From the NCBI RefSeq assembly GCF_030272615.1, contig NC_081411.1, forward strand, positions 213,519,744 through 213,583,743: 64,000 nucleotides of DNA. The letters run 5' to 3'. Origin of the DNA: Cryptomeria japonica. Its lineage: Eukaryota > Streptophyta > Pinopsida > Cupressales > Cupressaceae. Position 1 is the stretch's first letter, and every line of letters starts with the position of its first letter. The notes below the pieces were generated by a model, which was not told the origin of the DNA, made no database searches, and saw only the letters and a program-made list of their open reading frames with translations. Made by a program: the position numbers and the translations under genes. Of the stretch, positions 35,662 through 47,555 are shown piece by piece.

Positions 35662-35759
35662 AAGGTTCATGAAGGCATAGTCTAACAACTTAGGTAGATC
35701 TAGGGTTCAAACACAATGTTTGAATATGAGAAATACTTGGATTTTATGGAATCACATGA

Positions 35760-36374
35760 ATGATCTATATTGATTCAATAGTGGGTCTTGAAGGAGAATT
35801 AATACTAGCTCTATCTAATCTAGAAGATTATCAAAAAAATACCAAGAAAGAAGAAGAACATGTTAACCATTTGAAAATAAAAATTCAAGAAGGAAAGAAA
35901 ACCATTGATCATCTTCAAAGAAAAATCATAACAAATGCAGAGAATGCATTAAGATTGAAGAAGAAGTTCTCATGTTAAGGAAAGAATTGAAAGAGGCAAA
36001 AGAAAAAATTGGTAAGAACTTGAAGCTCAAAGGAAAAAGTGATATGCTCAATGAGATGTTGAGCATTCAAAAACCATCTTAGGACAAAGGTTCTCTTGGT
36101 TTGACAAAGGAGTGTTCTAAAACTACCATCAAAGATGAAAAGTGAAAAGAAAAGGTCAAGGATAAATCCAAGAAGACTAATAAATATTGAAAAGGCTTCA
36201 CTTAGGTCAAAAATAAGAAAAACTTCAAGAAGCTTCCTCCTTCTCAACCCAAGAATTCTCCATGTTTCAATGGTAAACATTTTACATAAAATAAGTTTGG
36301 TCATTCAGCTATTGAATATAGAAGACAAATTAGATTTTAATCATCTAATGGAAAATGCTATATGCTTGAAATAA
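35760..36374 (+). pseudogene. Coiled-coil gag remnant of element B
   Basis: The frame gives a Lys/Glu-rich helix (EGELILALSNLEDYQKNTKK, HLKIKIQEGKKTIDHLQRKI), and after a frameshift MLRKELKEAKEKIG. At about 36250, CFNGKHFT and NKFGHSAIEY are what is left of a CCHC zinc knuckle. The layout of coiled coil then knuckle matches the gag of the minus-strand element at 49414-58505. It ends where a minus-strand LTR begins. Confidence 0.6.
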
Positions 36375-36392
36375 GTTTACACATAAGGCAAA

Positions 36393-36876
36393 TGCGTGAG
36401 ATTTTGCCAAGATCAAGAGCTCAGTGAAAAGTACAAAATAGAGAGACAAGATATAGGACAAGAATAAATTGTATTCTCATTAATAGATCAATGATAAATA
36501 GTTGTTACATACATTGTAGATGAGCCTGCTTATATAGGAAAGGCTATATGGATATGTGAGCACACAAACATGACATGTGGCTCAATAAGAAACAAGGGTA
36601 GGTAGGAAATAGGTGTGGTAGGTAGGAGAAACAATAAAATATTCCACATGAGGTGGATCACCCACCAAAGGTGGAATTATCACTCCACAATAAGTGGATA
36701 TGATAAAGTAGTAACAAGATCACACCATAAAAGGTGAAAATTCTCCTACACACACTATCCCAATGTGGCACAAACACCCAAGTGTCTCATACCCAATCTA
36801 CTATGAAATGTATGTACCTAAGTAAACTTAAGTAAGGTGTAATAATATCCAACATGAATAATTAATTACACCAACA
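36393..36876 (-). mobile_element. Copia-type 3' LTR, minus strand (about 484 bp)
   Basis: On the minus strand it starts TGTTGGTGTAATTAATT (complement at 36876) directly after a G-run polypurine tract (plus-strand CCCCCCCTTAA, 36877-36887). It has a TATA box (CCTATATAAGC, complement near 36530) and ends near CACGCA. The coding part at 37762-39371 lies upstream in the same sense. Confidence 0.65.
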
Positions 36877-36887
36877 CCCCCCCTTAA

Positions 36888-37761
36888 GTGCAACTTAGGG
36901 GAATGCACTTAAGTCTACAATGCAACTAAGCAATGCAAGATGGGTCCCAGCTACGAGGTCATATTAGGTACCCATGTACAAATGCAAATACATGCAAACC
37001 ACTGCAATGAAATCTCTCACAAAGAAGGGAAAGAGAGAAAAACACAATGGGAAAAAACCCTCCCCCAAAAGACAGATGAAAATAATACAAGAGAACTCTA
37101 ATAAAAGAATGTGAGGAACAAAACCCCATGTGAGGAAAAATTCCCCCCATATGAGAGAACAAGAGAAGCTAGGTATCCCCCCCTCAATGTAATCTACACC
37201 AATGGTAGAAGCTAGAAGATGAATAAAGAAATTTCTCCATTAACATCAAACAACATTCCTCCCCTTAGGAAGAAACAAAACCAAAGGTGTATCCATGAAG
37301 TCTCCCCAATCATGAAGGGAAGAGGTATGAAAAAAACTCATGATGAATGAAGTCTCTGAAAACTTCTCAAGTGTCCCCATGTCGATGTTAAAGGTTACCC
37401 CCTCCAAAGGTGGTGAACTAATCCACATTGCTAAAAAAGGCACTCTAAGATATAGTGGAGATGAATGTAGAACAAGTCCCAAAGACTCACATATCTCCTC
37501 TAAACATAAAGAGAACTCCTCCAACTATTGTACATAAGTATCCACAATCATATCAACCTTGAAAGAATGATCATGTAGAGAATGAACAAGAGGGTCAGAG
37601 TGTGCCCTCGCAACAATTGAAGAAGGATCATCTTCATCAAAGAGAAGATGAGTATCATCAATGATGTCTCCCAAATCTGCAATGTAGGACTCCACAAACA
37701 AACCTGCAATATCTGTCAAGTAATCATCCCATGAAACTAAAGCTAGAAGACAAGATATATC
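36888..37761 (-). other. Non-pol 3' region of the minus-strand gag-protease element
   Basis: Short minus-strand frames (37719-37525, 37524-37246) read acidic and hydrophobic segments such as DLGDIIDDTHLLFDEDD and EEFSLCLEEICESLGL. No integrase or reverse transcriptase motif is present between the protease and the LTR. The stretch appears to be a decayed extension of the acidic C-terminal tail. Confidence 0.4.
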
Positions 37762-39371
37762 CTATTGTACTAAATTAGAAGAAGGCAAAATTGTCGCACT
37801 ATCTGCATCATCAGGTGAAATAGGTAATGTGATATCAATAGGAGGAGATGAAACACAATGCTCAATAATGGGGTCACATGTGAGAATCCCCAAGTTCAAG
37901 TACCCAAAGTTCTCCTCAAAATCTGAATCATCACAAGAAGTGTAATCATCATGTGAAGAATCATCATATGTGAAATCATCCTCATCAACAAAATCTAAAA
38001 AGGAATATAATTGAGATGCATGATCAACCACCCCAGTCGTAATGATAGCTCTAGTTTCCAAGTCTCTAATGAAAATTGAGTCAGGTGTGAACTCCATAAT
38101 TCTCTTAGTTGGCCCATGTGTGATTTGATAGATGGAAAGGAGATTTTTTGTCAAATGGGGTACACACAACACATCATTGAAGGAGTTATCCCCAATGGAA
38201 ATAGATCCTTTCCCAGTCACATCCATGTATGTATGATTTCCCATCAAAATCTGTGGCATGGTGCAAGCCTCAAATGTAGAAAACATAGACTGTGAAGATG
38301 CCATATGATGAGAAGCCCCTGAATCTAGAAGCCATCTCCATGAATCATGACTTGTAGTAGCACAAAGAGCTTTTCCTTTTCTTGTCTTGAAAGAGTGAGT
38401 CTTCCCTCTTGTAGAAGCCATGAATGATTGCCCTTTTCCTTTTGAATGTGAGGAAGTGGAAGTTGATGAATCATCCTTCTTGTAGGCATTAGGCAAATTA
38501 ATGTTATGGTTTTTGAGGATGTCTGAGAGCTCATCAATATTCTTAGAATGGCAATGACGCTCCTCATGACCAACCTTTTTACAATAGGCACAATTAGGTC
38601 TCTCCCTCTTTAGTGAATTGTCCTTCTTGGAAGAGGATGAATCTCCTTGTTGTGGAGAAGGTGATGCTTTGTCCTTAGGCTTTGATTGCCATTTCTTCTT
38701 GTTTGAGTTGTCCTTTCCTTGATTTCCTTTGTTCCCTTGAGTTGCCACTAATTCTTGAGACTTAGAAGTCTTAAGAATGCCCATTCTTATCAACTTATTT
38801 TGTTCCATCATCAACATTTCGGTGAAAGCATCAAATGTAGGCATTGTGTAGCTTGAACCCATTGTCATCCTATGGGTTTGGAAACTAGAAACAAATGCTA
38901 CATATTCTTGTGGAATTTTGTCCATCAAATTGAATATCAATTGAGTATCCTTCTTATCAATGCCACAATCCTTGAGTTCTGCCCTCAACTCTTTTATCTT
39001 AGTGACATAATCTTGTATTGTATCAAATTTCTTGGGATCAAACATGGTGAGATCTCTATCAATTTGATATCCCCTAATCTCATCAACTTGACCATACAAG
39101 TCTTGAAACTTTTGCCAAGAATCCTTGATTAGAGTACATTTCTCAATATGAAAAATGAGATCCTTTGATACATACTTTATTAAGGTACCAATTTCCATGA
39201 TATTTTTAGTGAGCCAATCCAAGCAACAGGATCAGCCTTGGGATCAATGGGAGCAAAAATAGTTCCATCAATATAATGAGTTAGTCCTTTTTTCATAATT
39301 TTACTCCATGCATCAATTTTCCAAGTAGCATAATTATGAGGAGTTAAGAGGAGAAACTTAGGAGAACCCAT
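37762..39371 (-). pseudogene. Copia gag-protease, minus strand, without pol
   Basis: It starts near 39371 with LLTPHNYATWKIDAWSKIM, then after a frameshift runs 486 codons without a stop from 39222. Gag blocks include GYQIDRDLTMFDPKKFDTIQ and LIFNLMDKIPQEY. There is a complete CCHC zinc knuckle, CAYCKKVGHEERHC (near 38570), the protease site WLLDSGASHHM (near 38325), and the strand GVVDHASQLYSF that normally precedes the pre-integrase zinc finger. There the usual W-H-x-R-x-GHLN is degraded to an Asp/Glu-rich stretch (DSDFEENFGYLNLG) and the frame ends. Integrase, reverse transcriptase and RNase H are absent. It is the longest uninterrupted frame in the window and so may be a relatively recent deletion derivative. 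Confidence 0.85.
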
Positions 39372-39416
39372 AGCAGCAAAATGAAAGAAAACAAGAGCAC
39401 AAAATCATAAGAGACA

Positions 39417-39432
39417 CCCCCCCCCCCCCCCC
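39417..39432. repeat. Poly-C run
   Basis: Sixteen consecutive C on the plus strand, 46 bp upstream of the minus-strand gag start. On the coding strand it is a G-run, a possible remnant of a leader or a sequencing-prone site. Confidence 0.9.
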
Positions 39433-40628
39433 AAATTCACTCAATCAAAGTACCCCCCAAAATGATGATTTTGGCACAACTACTTGTTCATAACTATTTA
39501 TGTTAATTATCCATCTTTAGCCCTAGATCTAGATTTCAACTTTCATATTTTTAATATGCAAATCAATTTCCACAAAGGGAGCCATATGAAAATAATTAGC
39601 ATCCACCCCTTAGAGGTGACTCTATTGACTTTCATTTCCCTTTAAATGTAATGATTGCATGAAATAGGTTTATTCTTCGTTTGCATAGCTAAACTAGCGA
39701 ATCCTTATTTTGCTACCTCATAGGAGAAAACATAAAAGTGTAAGGAAGTTAAGTAGTGGAAAAACTTCCTACACTAACCTCATATATATGATATACAATA
39801 CATGAAACCATCAAAAGGTATTACAAAACCATGTGCTAAAACCACCCAATAAAGTGTAATCGATCTTATCTCTAATCCTAGATACCCTATTATGTGTCAA
39901 AACACACTTCAACATGTATATCTCCCTTTTATGGCTCATTTATGTGTTTGATTCATTTTTATATTTCCTATTTCAGGAGGCCAAACCTTTTAAACTAGGT
40001 GTCTGATTGATGAACCGTTTGAAGTGTTATAAATCTCGTAACGTTCTATATCACCTCATAATTCACTACACCAATTATGGCCAATTTTAAGACCATTTTG
40101 GAGCCTATAATGTCCTCAAAAATGAATTTTGAAACTTCATCACAACGTTTAAAAAGGAAAACTTTAATATCTTCAAATTAGTTATGATCTTGCAATAAGA
40201 ATTTACCGACATGCTTGTCTAGCAAATTCAAAGCTTTGGGTAAAATTTTGAACCAATTTGTGTTGAAATAAAAAATTACTATAAATAGTAACCTTATGTA
40301 CATGCAAGGTTGAGACACTATTTTCCCAAAAAAAAGCACAGAGAAATGCAAACAATTTCTAAGAGTGGCTTGACCATCAACCAAATGGTATATATATTTC
40401 AATTACCAAAATCATCTACAATAACTCTAGTTTCCTAAAAAGAGAAGGATACAACATGTGTCTAGCATATACAAGCTAATTACTAAACCATAAGTCCAGA
40501 ACTTCAATTGAAGAGAACTGTGAAGTATTATCCTATATAATCAACAATGCAACATCTTGCATTCATATTCTTCTAACAATATGTAGAACTAGAACATCTT
40601 TGTAATATAAATTCCTTACTCAAAGAGG
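39433..40628. other. No recognisable feature
   Basis: AT-rich unique-looking sequence. The expected 5' LTR of the minus-strand gag-protease element is not found here, so that element is truncated or its LTR lies beyond recognition. Confidence 0.4.
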
Positions 40629-41256
40629 TGGGTATATGTAGGATCATGATGGGCCAAAAAGTGGCGATATCCTGACTAATGTCTTGATTGATGGACTGAT
40701 TGAAAAATATCTAAACTTTCAAATGGTATCACATTTTTTGAATCTAAAACATGTGTCACATTCTATGCTTCGTATACTATAGGATTAAAAAAAAAATGTT
40801 TCATAAAATTCTGACCAAGTTATGGTGGTTAGACATAAGAGTTTTTATATTTTAAAAAAGTTGTAGTAAAAAAACATAATTAATTATTTATTTCAAAAAT
40901 GTGTGTCACATCCAAACATGAGTCTTCTACTTATATCTAAAATCTTTTTTTAAAAATTATGATTTGATTGTGGTTAGGGTGGTCAAACAAACACCTGATT
41001 CTTATCTTTTTCCTAAAATTTTAGTACTAGGCATTGAAATTTTAAATTTTTGTCAAATAGATTTTTTTTTAGAAAACAACTAGTAGCTTAGAAACTACAT
41101 TCAATTTTCTACAAATTCTATTATTACATATTTTTGTTCCAAAATAATGTTGGTAACTTATTCAATTTTTTACCTCAAGTTGTCTAACTCTATTTTTTCT
41201 TATTTTCATTTCCACTTAAGGGCTTGTTTGGCCCACCATGATCCTACACATACCCA
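40629..41256. mobile_element. MITE-like element with 30-bp terminal inverted repeats
   Basis: The left end (40629-40658) begins TGGGTATATGTAGGATCATG and the complement of the right end (41227-41256) begins TGGGTATGTGTAGGATCATG. The inverted repeats match at 28 of 30 positions. The 628-bp body is AT-rich and non-coding. No convincing target-site duplication was seen, so the superfamily is open. Confidence 0.7.
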
Positions 41257-41689
41257 GGTAGAGTATATTATAGAATGCACAAGATCATCACCATCATGAT
41301 TCTAATCCTTATCTTAATATATCATCATGATTCCCACTCTTGCTAACAAGTATACAAAATGCCTCAATCTAGGAATAACATCCAACCATGAACTTTAGTA
41401 TCATCACTAGACATCATCAACATAAAAGGGAAAGCATCAAATACATCACACCAGACTAAGGGTTGACATAAATGACAATTTAGTATGCTAATGTACCATA
41501 TCTGCAACATTCTTCATGTGTTATCTTCTTGAATTATGCACAAGTACACTTCTCCTTCTTATATGATTCCCCTTAGAAGAGGAATTTTTTAGATTCTTCT
41601 AGATGGATTGTGTGTTTTCATAAGGCTTGTTCTTATATTGTTTTTTTATTTATTGTTGGATCATAACTGATGAATAGTCACTAAGGCAT

Positions 41690-42260
41690 GTGACTTGGAT
41701 GACTTGAGAATATCCATTGTGATCAACTTTTCTTATTCAATAATCAACATATTTGTGAATCAATAAAATAATGTAGTATAAGAACTCCTCATAGTTAAGT
41801 GATGAGTTTAGAAACTAGAAACAAATGATGCATAATCTGAGGGAAGATTGTCTAATAAATTGCAGACCAATTGTCCATCCTTTTGATCAATGCCATAATA
41901 TTTAAGTTATGCTCTTATTTCATTTTCATTAGCTAAATAGTCTTGGATTGTATTGAAATTCTTAAGATCTAAATTAGTGAGATCATTATTAAGTTTGTAT
42001 CCCCTAATATCATCATCTTTTCCATACAATCAAGCAAGCTTATCCCAACCATCCTTAATTGTTATACTCTTATCAATATGAAATATAAGATCAGTAGATA
42101 CATATTTTCTCAATATTCAAAGAGACATGGTAATTTTAATGAGTCAATCCATTTTGGAATTAAGATTTCATGGTTCTTGAATGGTTGCATCAATGTAGTG
42201 AGTAGATACTTTAGCAATGAGAATGCAACTATCTCTAAGAATTCTATAGCTAACTAATTT
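41690..42260 (-). pseudogene. Second decayed copia gag, homologous to 38780-39380
   Basis: The order of blocks matches the gag at 37762-39371 base for base in places: GAAACTAGAAACAAATG, TTGATCAATGCCA, TCTTGGATTGTATTGAAATT, ATCCCCTAATATCATCA and TCAATATGAAATATAAGATC. Stops and small deletions abound. It is an older relative of the same family on the same strand. Confidence 0.75.
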
Positions 42261-42473
42261 GGTAAAGTCACTATTTACACTAATAGTATTATCATTTAAT
42301 TCTAGATAACCTTATCCATTTATGTCAAAGGGGAAAGAGTAAAGTAAAGGGAAGCATTTTAGTTTGGGGGGATGTATGGTCATATAGAAATAAAAAGACT
42401 ATTTACTTGAGATTGTTTGAAATTATTGTCATTAATGTCAAAGGTGTTCAAAGACCAAGATTAGAGGGTAGAT

Positions 42474-43820
42474 TGTGCCAAATTTATCACATAATTTTTT
42501 TTAACTTCATTGGATAAATATGGAGGAAATTTAAATATTAAATTACACAAATAATTATGCATGGTCCAACCCATTTTGACGAATTTGAATGAAAATTAAA
42601 AATAAAAAATTGTCACTATGGGTTGAACCTTAGGCTTTAGCATCCCCTCTCAATGTCTCATTTTTGCAAAATAACTTTTTTAATGTGATTGATCCCCTAT
42701 TTTGGGCACCCACTTTAGACAAGCAAATGAAAATTAAATAAATATATATAAATACTATCTTGGTCGACCTATATGAAGGGTTGCATCTGTATACACGTAA
42801 AAATGGTCTGAAGATAATTAATTAAATATGCAATTATTTAATTAATCCCCCTTCCCAATTAGTTGAATTCACAAGCAATTTGATTAATTTCCCCTTTCAT
42901 CTACTTATAAATAAATCTAAGGATTTATTTATTAAGTTCATTTCATAATCCCCTTTGATTAATTAATCTACTCCCCCCATTTAAATTCATTCTTCTAATC
43001 TCATAATTAGTTAAAACAAATCAAATCCTAATTTGTTGAAATTAATTCTCTTTTTCTAAATATTTGAATTTCTAAATTCAAATGAGCACATGGCTCCTAA
43101 CTTTTAACCACCTAACCTAACCACCCCCTAACCTAACCCATTCTATCTAATCCTAGGGTCTAACTAATCCTATCATTTTGCACATCCTAACCTCTTTTAT
43201 TCTAACCTATTATGGGTTGGATATTCTCCCCTTGAGACATATGGCACCTTTCCCACATGTCTCCTCCCTTGGATACTTGCCCTTTTATGAGCAAGGCTCC
43301 TTGACATTTGTCATCACAGAGATGACAAGTGTCCCTTCCTCCAACCTCTTCTTCAACTTCCTCAATCTTGACCCTTGATATCTTCAGATCAAATCTGGAC
43401 CGTCAATTCTTGCCACCTCAGCTTTGTCCTTGGAATTCCTATAAATACCCCTCATTTTGGAGCAATAAGGATCCCTTATATTCTTTTTTTTAGCATCATT
43501 ACTCTAGGCATTTTAATTTCAATCATCTAGCATAATTAGAATATTGGATTAATCATGCATAATAATCATGTTTTTCATACCATTTGCATAATCATGAAGT
43601 AGCTACTCAACTCTTGAGTTGCCACTTTGGAGGTCATTGCTCTGCTAAGAGCCAATAATTCTTCAACCTTCAAGGTCCTCAAGAATAGAGGAAGATGGGA
43701 CATCTCAAAGAAGCATTTGGTTTCCATTTGTTTATCTTTCTATTTGCTTCATAATTTTGTTATGTTGTCTCATCTATGTGTATGCTTGTTTCATTTAACC
43801 ACATCTTTAGCATCATATTA
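42474..43820 (+). mobile_element. Gypsy element 5' LTR (left end tentative)
   Basis: An AATTAAT-rich first half is followed by a CAAATCTGGACCGTCAATTC motif, a TATA box, a pyrimidine/AT-rich leader and a primer site at the end (CATCATATTA then ATTGGTGCTC). TGTGCCAAATTTATCAC at 42474 is a possible start, for about 1,347 bp. The matching 3' LTR would lie beyond the window, so the left end cannot be tested here. Confidence 0.5.
43440..43447 (+). promoter_or_regulatory. TATA box of the gypsy LTR
   Basis: CCTATAAATACCCC lies about 380 bp before the primer site, the expected position between U3 and R. Confidence 0.7.
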
Positions 43821-43822
43821 AT

Positions 43823-43840
43823 TGGTGCTCATCGTGGGGC
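43823..43840 (+). promoter_or_regulatory. Primer binding site of the gypsy element
   Basis: TGGTGCTCATCGTGGGGC starts with TGG, the complement of a tRNA CCA end, two bases after the LTR. TGGTGC...GTGGGGC sites are usual in plant Tat-type gypsy elements; I do not assign the tRNA. Confidence 0.55.
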
Positions 43841-44035
43841 CTAGCTCCTTTGATCTTTAACAAGTTTCCTTGTAGGAAATATCATTGATAGGTTGATTAT
43901 CTCTTTCAGTGCATAGATTAGCTCTCTCGGGCTCCCGATTCGTGTTCTTGGCCTCCTTCGTAGCGTCCCGACACCTCAAATGGCGTTTATGGGGGATTTC
44001 TCAACTCGATTTTTATGTTTTTCTATGCTTTAGCA

Positions 44036-44245
44036 TTTTTAGTCTATACCTTAGCATTTTTCGTATGTCTTGTAGCGTTTTTGGTCTATCTGACAGCGTT
44101 CTTGATCGGTTTATCATCTTTCTTGGTCCATTTAGTAGTGTTCCTGGTCAACTCTACAACATTCTTGGTGTTCAAAATAACATTTTTGGTTAACTGGATA
44201 GCGTTATTGGTCCATTTTATAGCGTTCTTGGTCAATTTGATAGTG
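44036..44245 (+). repeat. 21-bp minisatellite, about 10 units
   Basis: Units such as TAGCGTTCTTGGTCAATTTGA repeat about ten times without a frame break and read FLVYLTA-type hydrophobic heptads (FLVHLVV, FLVNSTT, FLVNWIA). The frame 44015-44272 is probably a by-product of the 21-bp period, but it would make a membrane-like peptide. Confidence 0.8.
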
Positions 44246-45239
44246 TTTCCAATTTTTTATGGATTTTTCTAATGTTGTATTTTGCATTTCTTATTTCTAC
44301 TTCTAGACTGTCATTTTCTTAAACCTAAGTTGCAATTTGTCGCTTTTGCAGGTACTTATTTCTCTATGGAAGATCGGAGTCATAAACCATTTTACCGTAA
44401 AAGAATGCAATATAATTTACTAACTTTGTTTGCAACCTATGATTTTGCACTTATTTTTGATAAATTAGGCACATAGACTAATTACAGTGGAAATGAACAA
44501 ACATGTCTTATGTGTTTTTGATGATAGGTGAGTATGCTCTTGCCTTTCTTAGGTGATCAGGAAGCTAGACTCATCTTTTCTTTTCAATAGTGCATATCTT
44601 TAGCGGGCCTGCCCTCCCGAGGAGCCTATAAGGCCAAAGCCATTAAGGCCAGTGAGAGGGGAATGACCCAAGTGGGAATGGCTAACGCCAAGTACTCCAA
44701 CCCGATATAAAATAAACATGATTTGATGAAAATCAAGTCAATGGCAGTTCTTGGGAATAGCTCTTCTCCATACCTTCGGGTATATCAAACCTTGGTTTTC
44801 AAGGCTGGGAGACCTATTAATTGAGTTTATACCCTGATGCACCAAATGGATTCCATACTAGTTCCTGTTAATATTATTTTGGGATTGCTCGCAGACGATA
44901 TTTTGATCAAGTGGCAACGTTCTTCTTTTCCTTCAGCCTTTTTCATGTTTGCCAGCGTGTGAGACAGGTGGAATTTCAAGGTTGCCTTTAGGTGCTTCCA
45001 TTTTTTCATTCAAAGTAGGAGAACGCGGAGCTACCATGTGGCTGGTTTTTTTATAACTTGGTACGTTTCTCAACCCCACCTTTCATCATGCGAGGATAAG
45101 GACACTTGGTTTTTCCATGCTGCCCGATTTGGTTCTCTTTCTACGCTCATCTTCGGATGTCCCCTAAGCTTCCACATGTCTTCCATGGTGGTTCGTGAAC
45201 CAGGATGCAATTTGCATCATGGTTTTCTTGTTGGATAGG

Positions 45240-46060
45240 TATAGAGATCGCCATGATGCATTGGAGATAGAAACTTTGAAGGTGTTTTTGCTAGGTAGTG
45301 TCTCGTTGTGTGCCATGTCAGGTTTTCTCATCAGAAGTGGTTGCTAGGATATTGTTGATGCCGCAAGTTGTTAGTTAGGAGTCATGGGCTCTATTTATGA
45401 TTTTTTTTCCTTGCTTAGAGGGGTTTAGACTTTTAAAGAATTTTTTCTAGACTTTAGCTCATTTGAAGAAGCCTTATGTTAATTTAATTTGGTGAATGAT
45501 AGACAGATCAGATTGTGCCTATGGTCTTTGTGATGGTTTTATTTGAAGCTTAATATATTAACTTCTGTGTTGTTTTTAACTTGAATAACTTCTATGATAT
45601 TTGTTGTGAGACTTCGCGGATTAAACTATGTTTTGAGACTTGTTATCTATTGAATGAATAGTTAGTATCATTTTATGTTGAATAAGTGTTGTGTTGAATT
45701 ATTCTCTTGAATGGTTCTGAGCATGTAGATTGTTGAATGGGCTTTAAAAGCATGTGTTTCTAGGTTTTATATGTTGTTAATGCTTTTCCAAAATGTTCTA
45801 GTGCATCGCCTAAATAGTGTAGACCATTTTGCTTTAAGTTTTATCCTTACCCTTTTATCCCCCAATTGTATGAAGAGTCAGCTTCTTAAACCTAGAGGTC
45901 ATTCAGTGAGTTTTGCACAATAGGTCCCTCGTCACTGAATTTCCCATAAGGTTGTTTATGTTTAAGGTAAAATTAAGAGTCAACAGTTTTTTTTTGGAAC
46001 ACCTGGTGGGACCCAAATTTTGAATAAGCCTAAGCTATTTTATGAGCCACAGGCCCGTTA
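45240..46060. other. No recognisable feature in distal leader
   Basis: T-rich sequence within the gypsy leader, without repeats or coding motifs that I can support. Confidence 0.4.
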
Positions 46061-46104
46061 CCAGGAGTTAAACAGCTTTAAATCCTAGTTTACTCCTTCC
46101 ACCC

Positions 46105-47100
46105 TTGGTAAACCTCCATTCAGCCGCAACCTCTTCTTCCCAGAACCCACATATCTTCCCTGCAGTCATTCCTATAATAATGGCACAGATTCCTCCTAGA
46201 AGTTTTGTGACATGGAACAACGGAAGCCCTCTCATCCCTCCCATTCCACCTATAGTGTGGGGGCCAATTCCCTCTACCATGCTAAAGGTCATCCCTAAAT
46301 TCACTGAAGAATGTCACAAGACCCCCGAGGAGCACCTACAAGATATAGCTAATGTCTGCACCGTCCATGGTATCACCGAGCAAAATATAGCTTTCAGATT
46401 GCTTGTGGCATCTTTTAAAGGGAGAGCTCTAGATTAGTACAGATCCCTAGGTCCAAATACTATAGCCGATTGGGATCAGCCGGGGACTGCTTCTTTCAAA
46501 GATTCTCTGACCAGGATGATAGGTCATCCTTGATGCACCAATTGATTACAATAAAGAGAGCCCCTCAGGAAGCAATGATAGAATTCAATTTAAGGTTCCA
46601 GAGGACCTGGCAAAGAATATCAGTGTTCACCTGCCCTCCTGTAGATATGGCATCCGTCTTCTATCTGAAGGCCTTCAACTTCGATATATCAGTGATGATT
46701 CAATCTCTAGGAGGCAATACTCTCCCACAAGCATTTGAATTAGCAGTCCAAACAAAAAATAATCAGATCAATGTCAAGAAGCTTGCGCCATGAAAACTCA
46801 TGCCAGTCCTTCCCAAGCTATCAAGTCAAGCCCCTAAACCAATTTTTCCTAGCACATCTACTCCTCAATCTATGTACATGTACCTTGGACCCCGGCAAGC
46901 ACATTCGCCTCCACCCTCGTCTTTGTCTGTGGAGGTCAGCGATATGAAAAATTTGTTGAGAACTTTCTTGAATGAGATTGTCAATCTGAAAAGGTCTCAA
47001 ATCCCACCTACTAGACCCCCTTTTCAAAAAAATTTCCAAGGAAATAGACCCGCATATCAGTAGAACCAGTATGCAAACAACTGAACTTCCCCAAGTCATC
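46105..47100 (+). pseudogene. Gypsy gag, decayed
   Basis: A Pro-rich start (PPRSFVTWNNGS, LIPPIPPIVWGP) leads to FTEECHKTPEEHLQDI and ENIAFRLLVASFKGRALD. After a frameshift near 46480 come SDQDDRSSLMHQLITIKRA and EFNLRFQRTWQRI, the retrotransposon gag fold. A Pro/Ser-rich linker follows, and near 47205 a knuckle-like CFPCNNAH lacks the last Cys. Confidence 0.75.
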
Positions 47101-47555
47101 CAAATAGCTAGATAGTTTTGGTACCCAATCCTTTATAGATCATCTATCCTAACACCAGTAAAGAGTTGACAGTGGGACAAAATAACCTAGTGGACGATAC
47201 AAATTCTTGGTGTTTTCCATGTAATAATGCCCACGCCCCAAGAAATTTTCCAAGAGGCAATCTACGACAAAAAATTGCAGATCAACGGAACCTAGGCATG
47301 GTTCCAGATGATTCGGTTTACGCATCCCCTGGCATGGATAATGCATCTCTCATTGCCCAAATGTAAGGTATGTCAATACAACAAGAAGCAGAGATAGCTT
47401 CGGACCATGCACTATTATCTTGGATGGAGGACGAGGATGTCGTGCTCACAAATGGCGTAGCCACATCAAACTTGAGGGCTCCTCAAGTGCAATCAGATTA
47501 CAATCTCTCCTAAAAAAGGCACTTCATAGCGGAGAATATAAGCACGTGGGAGAGA

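Larger units (their letters stand above)
43841..46104 (+). other. Gypsy leader between primer site and gag
   Basis: About 2.26 kb with no recognisable domain. It contains a 21-bp minisatellite (44036-44245), a short purine/GC-richer stretch around 44600-44700 (AAGGCCAGTGAGAGGGGAAT), and ends near ACACCTGGTGGGACCC before gag. Long leaders occur in Tat/Ogre-type elements. Confidence 0.45.

Noticed and set aside
36526-36545. Promoter of a host gene
   Set aside because: The TATA-like sequence lies at the expected place in a minus-strand LTR.
43909-44272. Membrane protein gene
   Set aside because: The hydrophobic frame follows from a 21-bp repeat in a retroelement leader; kept only as a repeat and a finding.
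46821-47099. Minus-strand frame within gag
   Set aside because: Shadow of the plus-strand gag linker.
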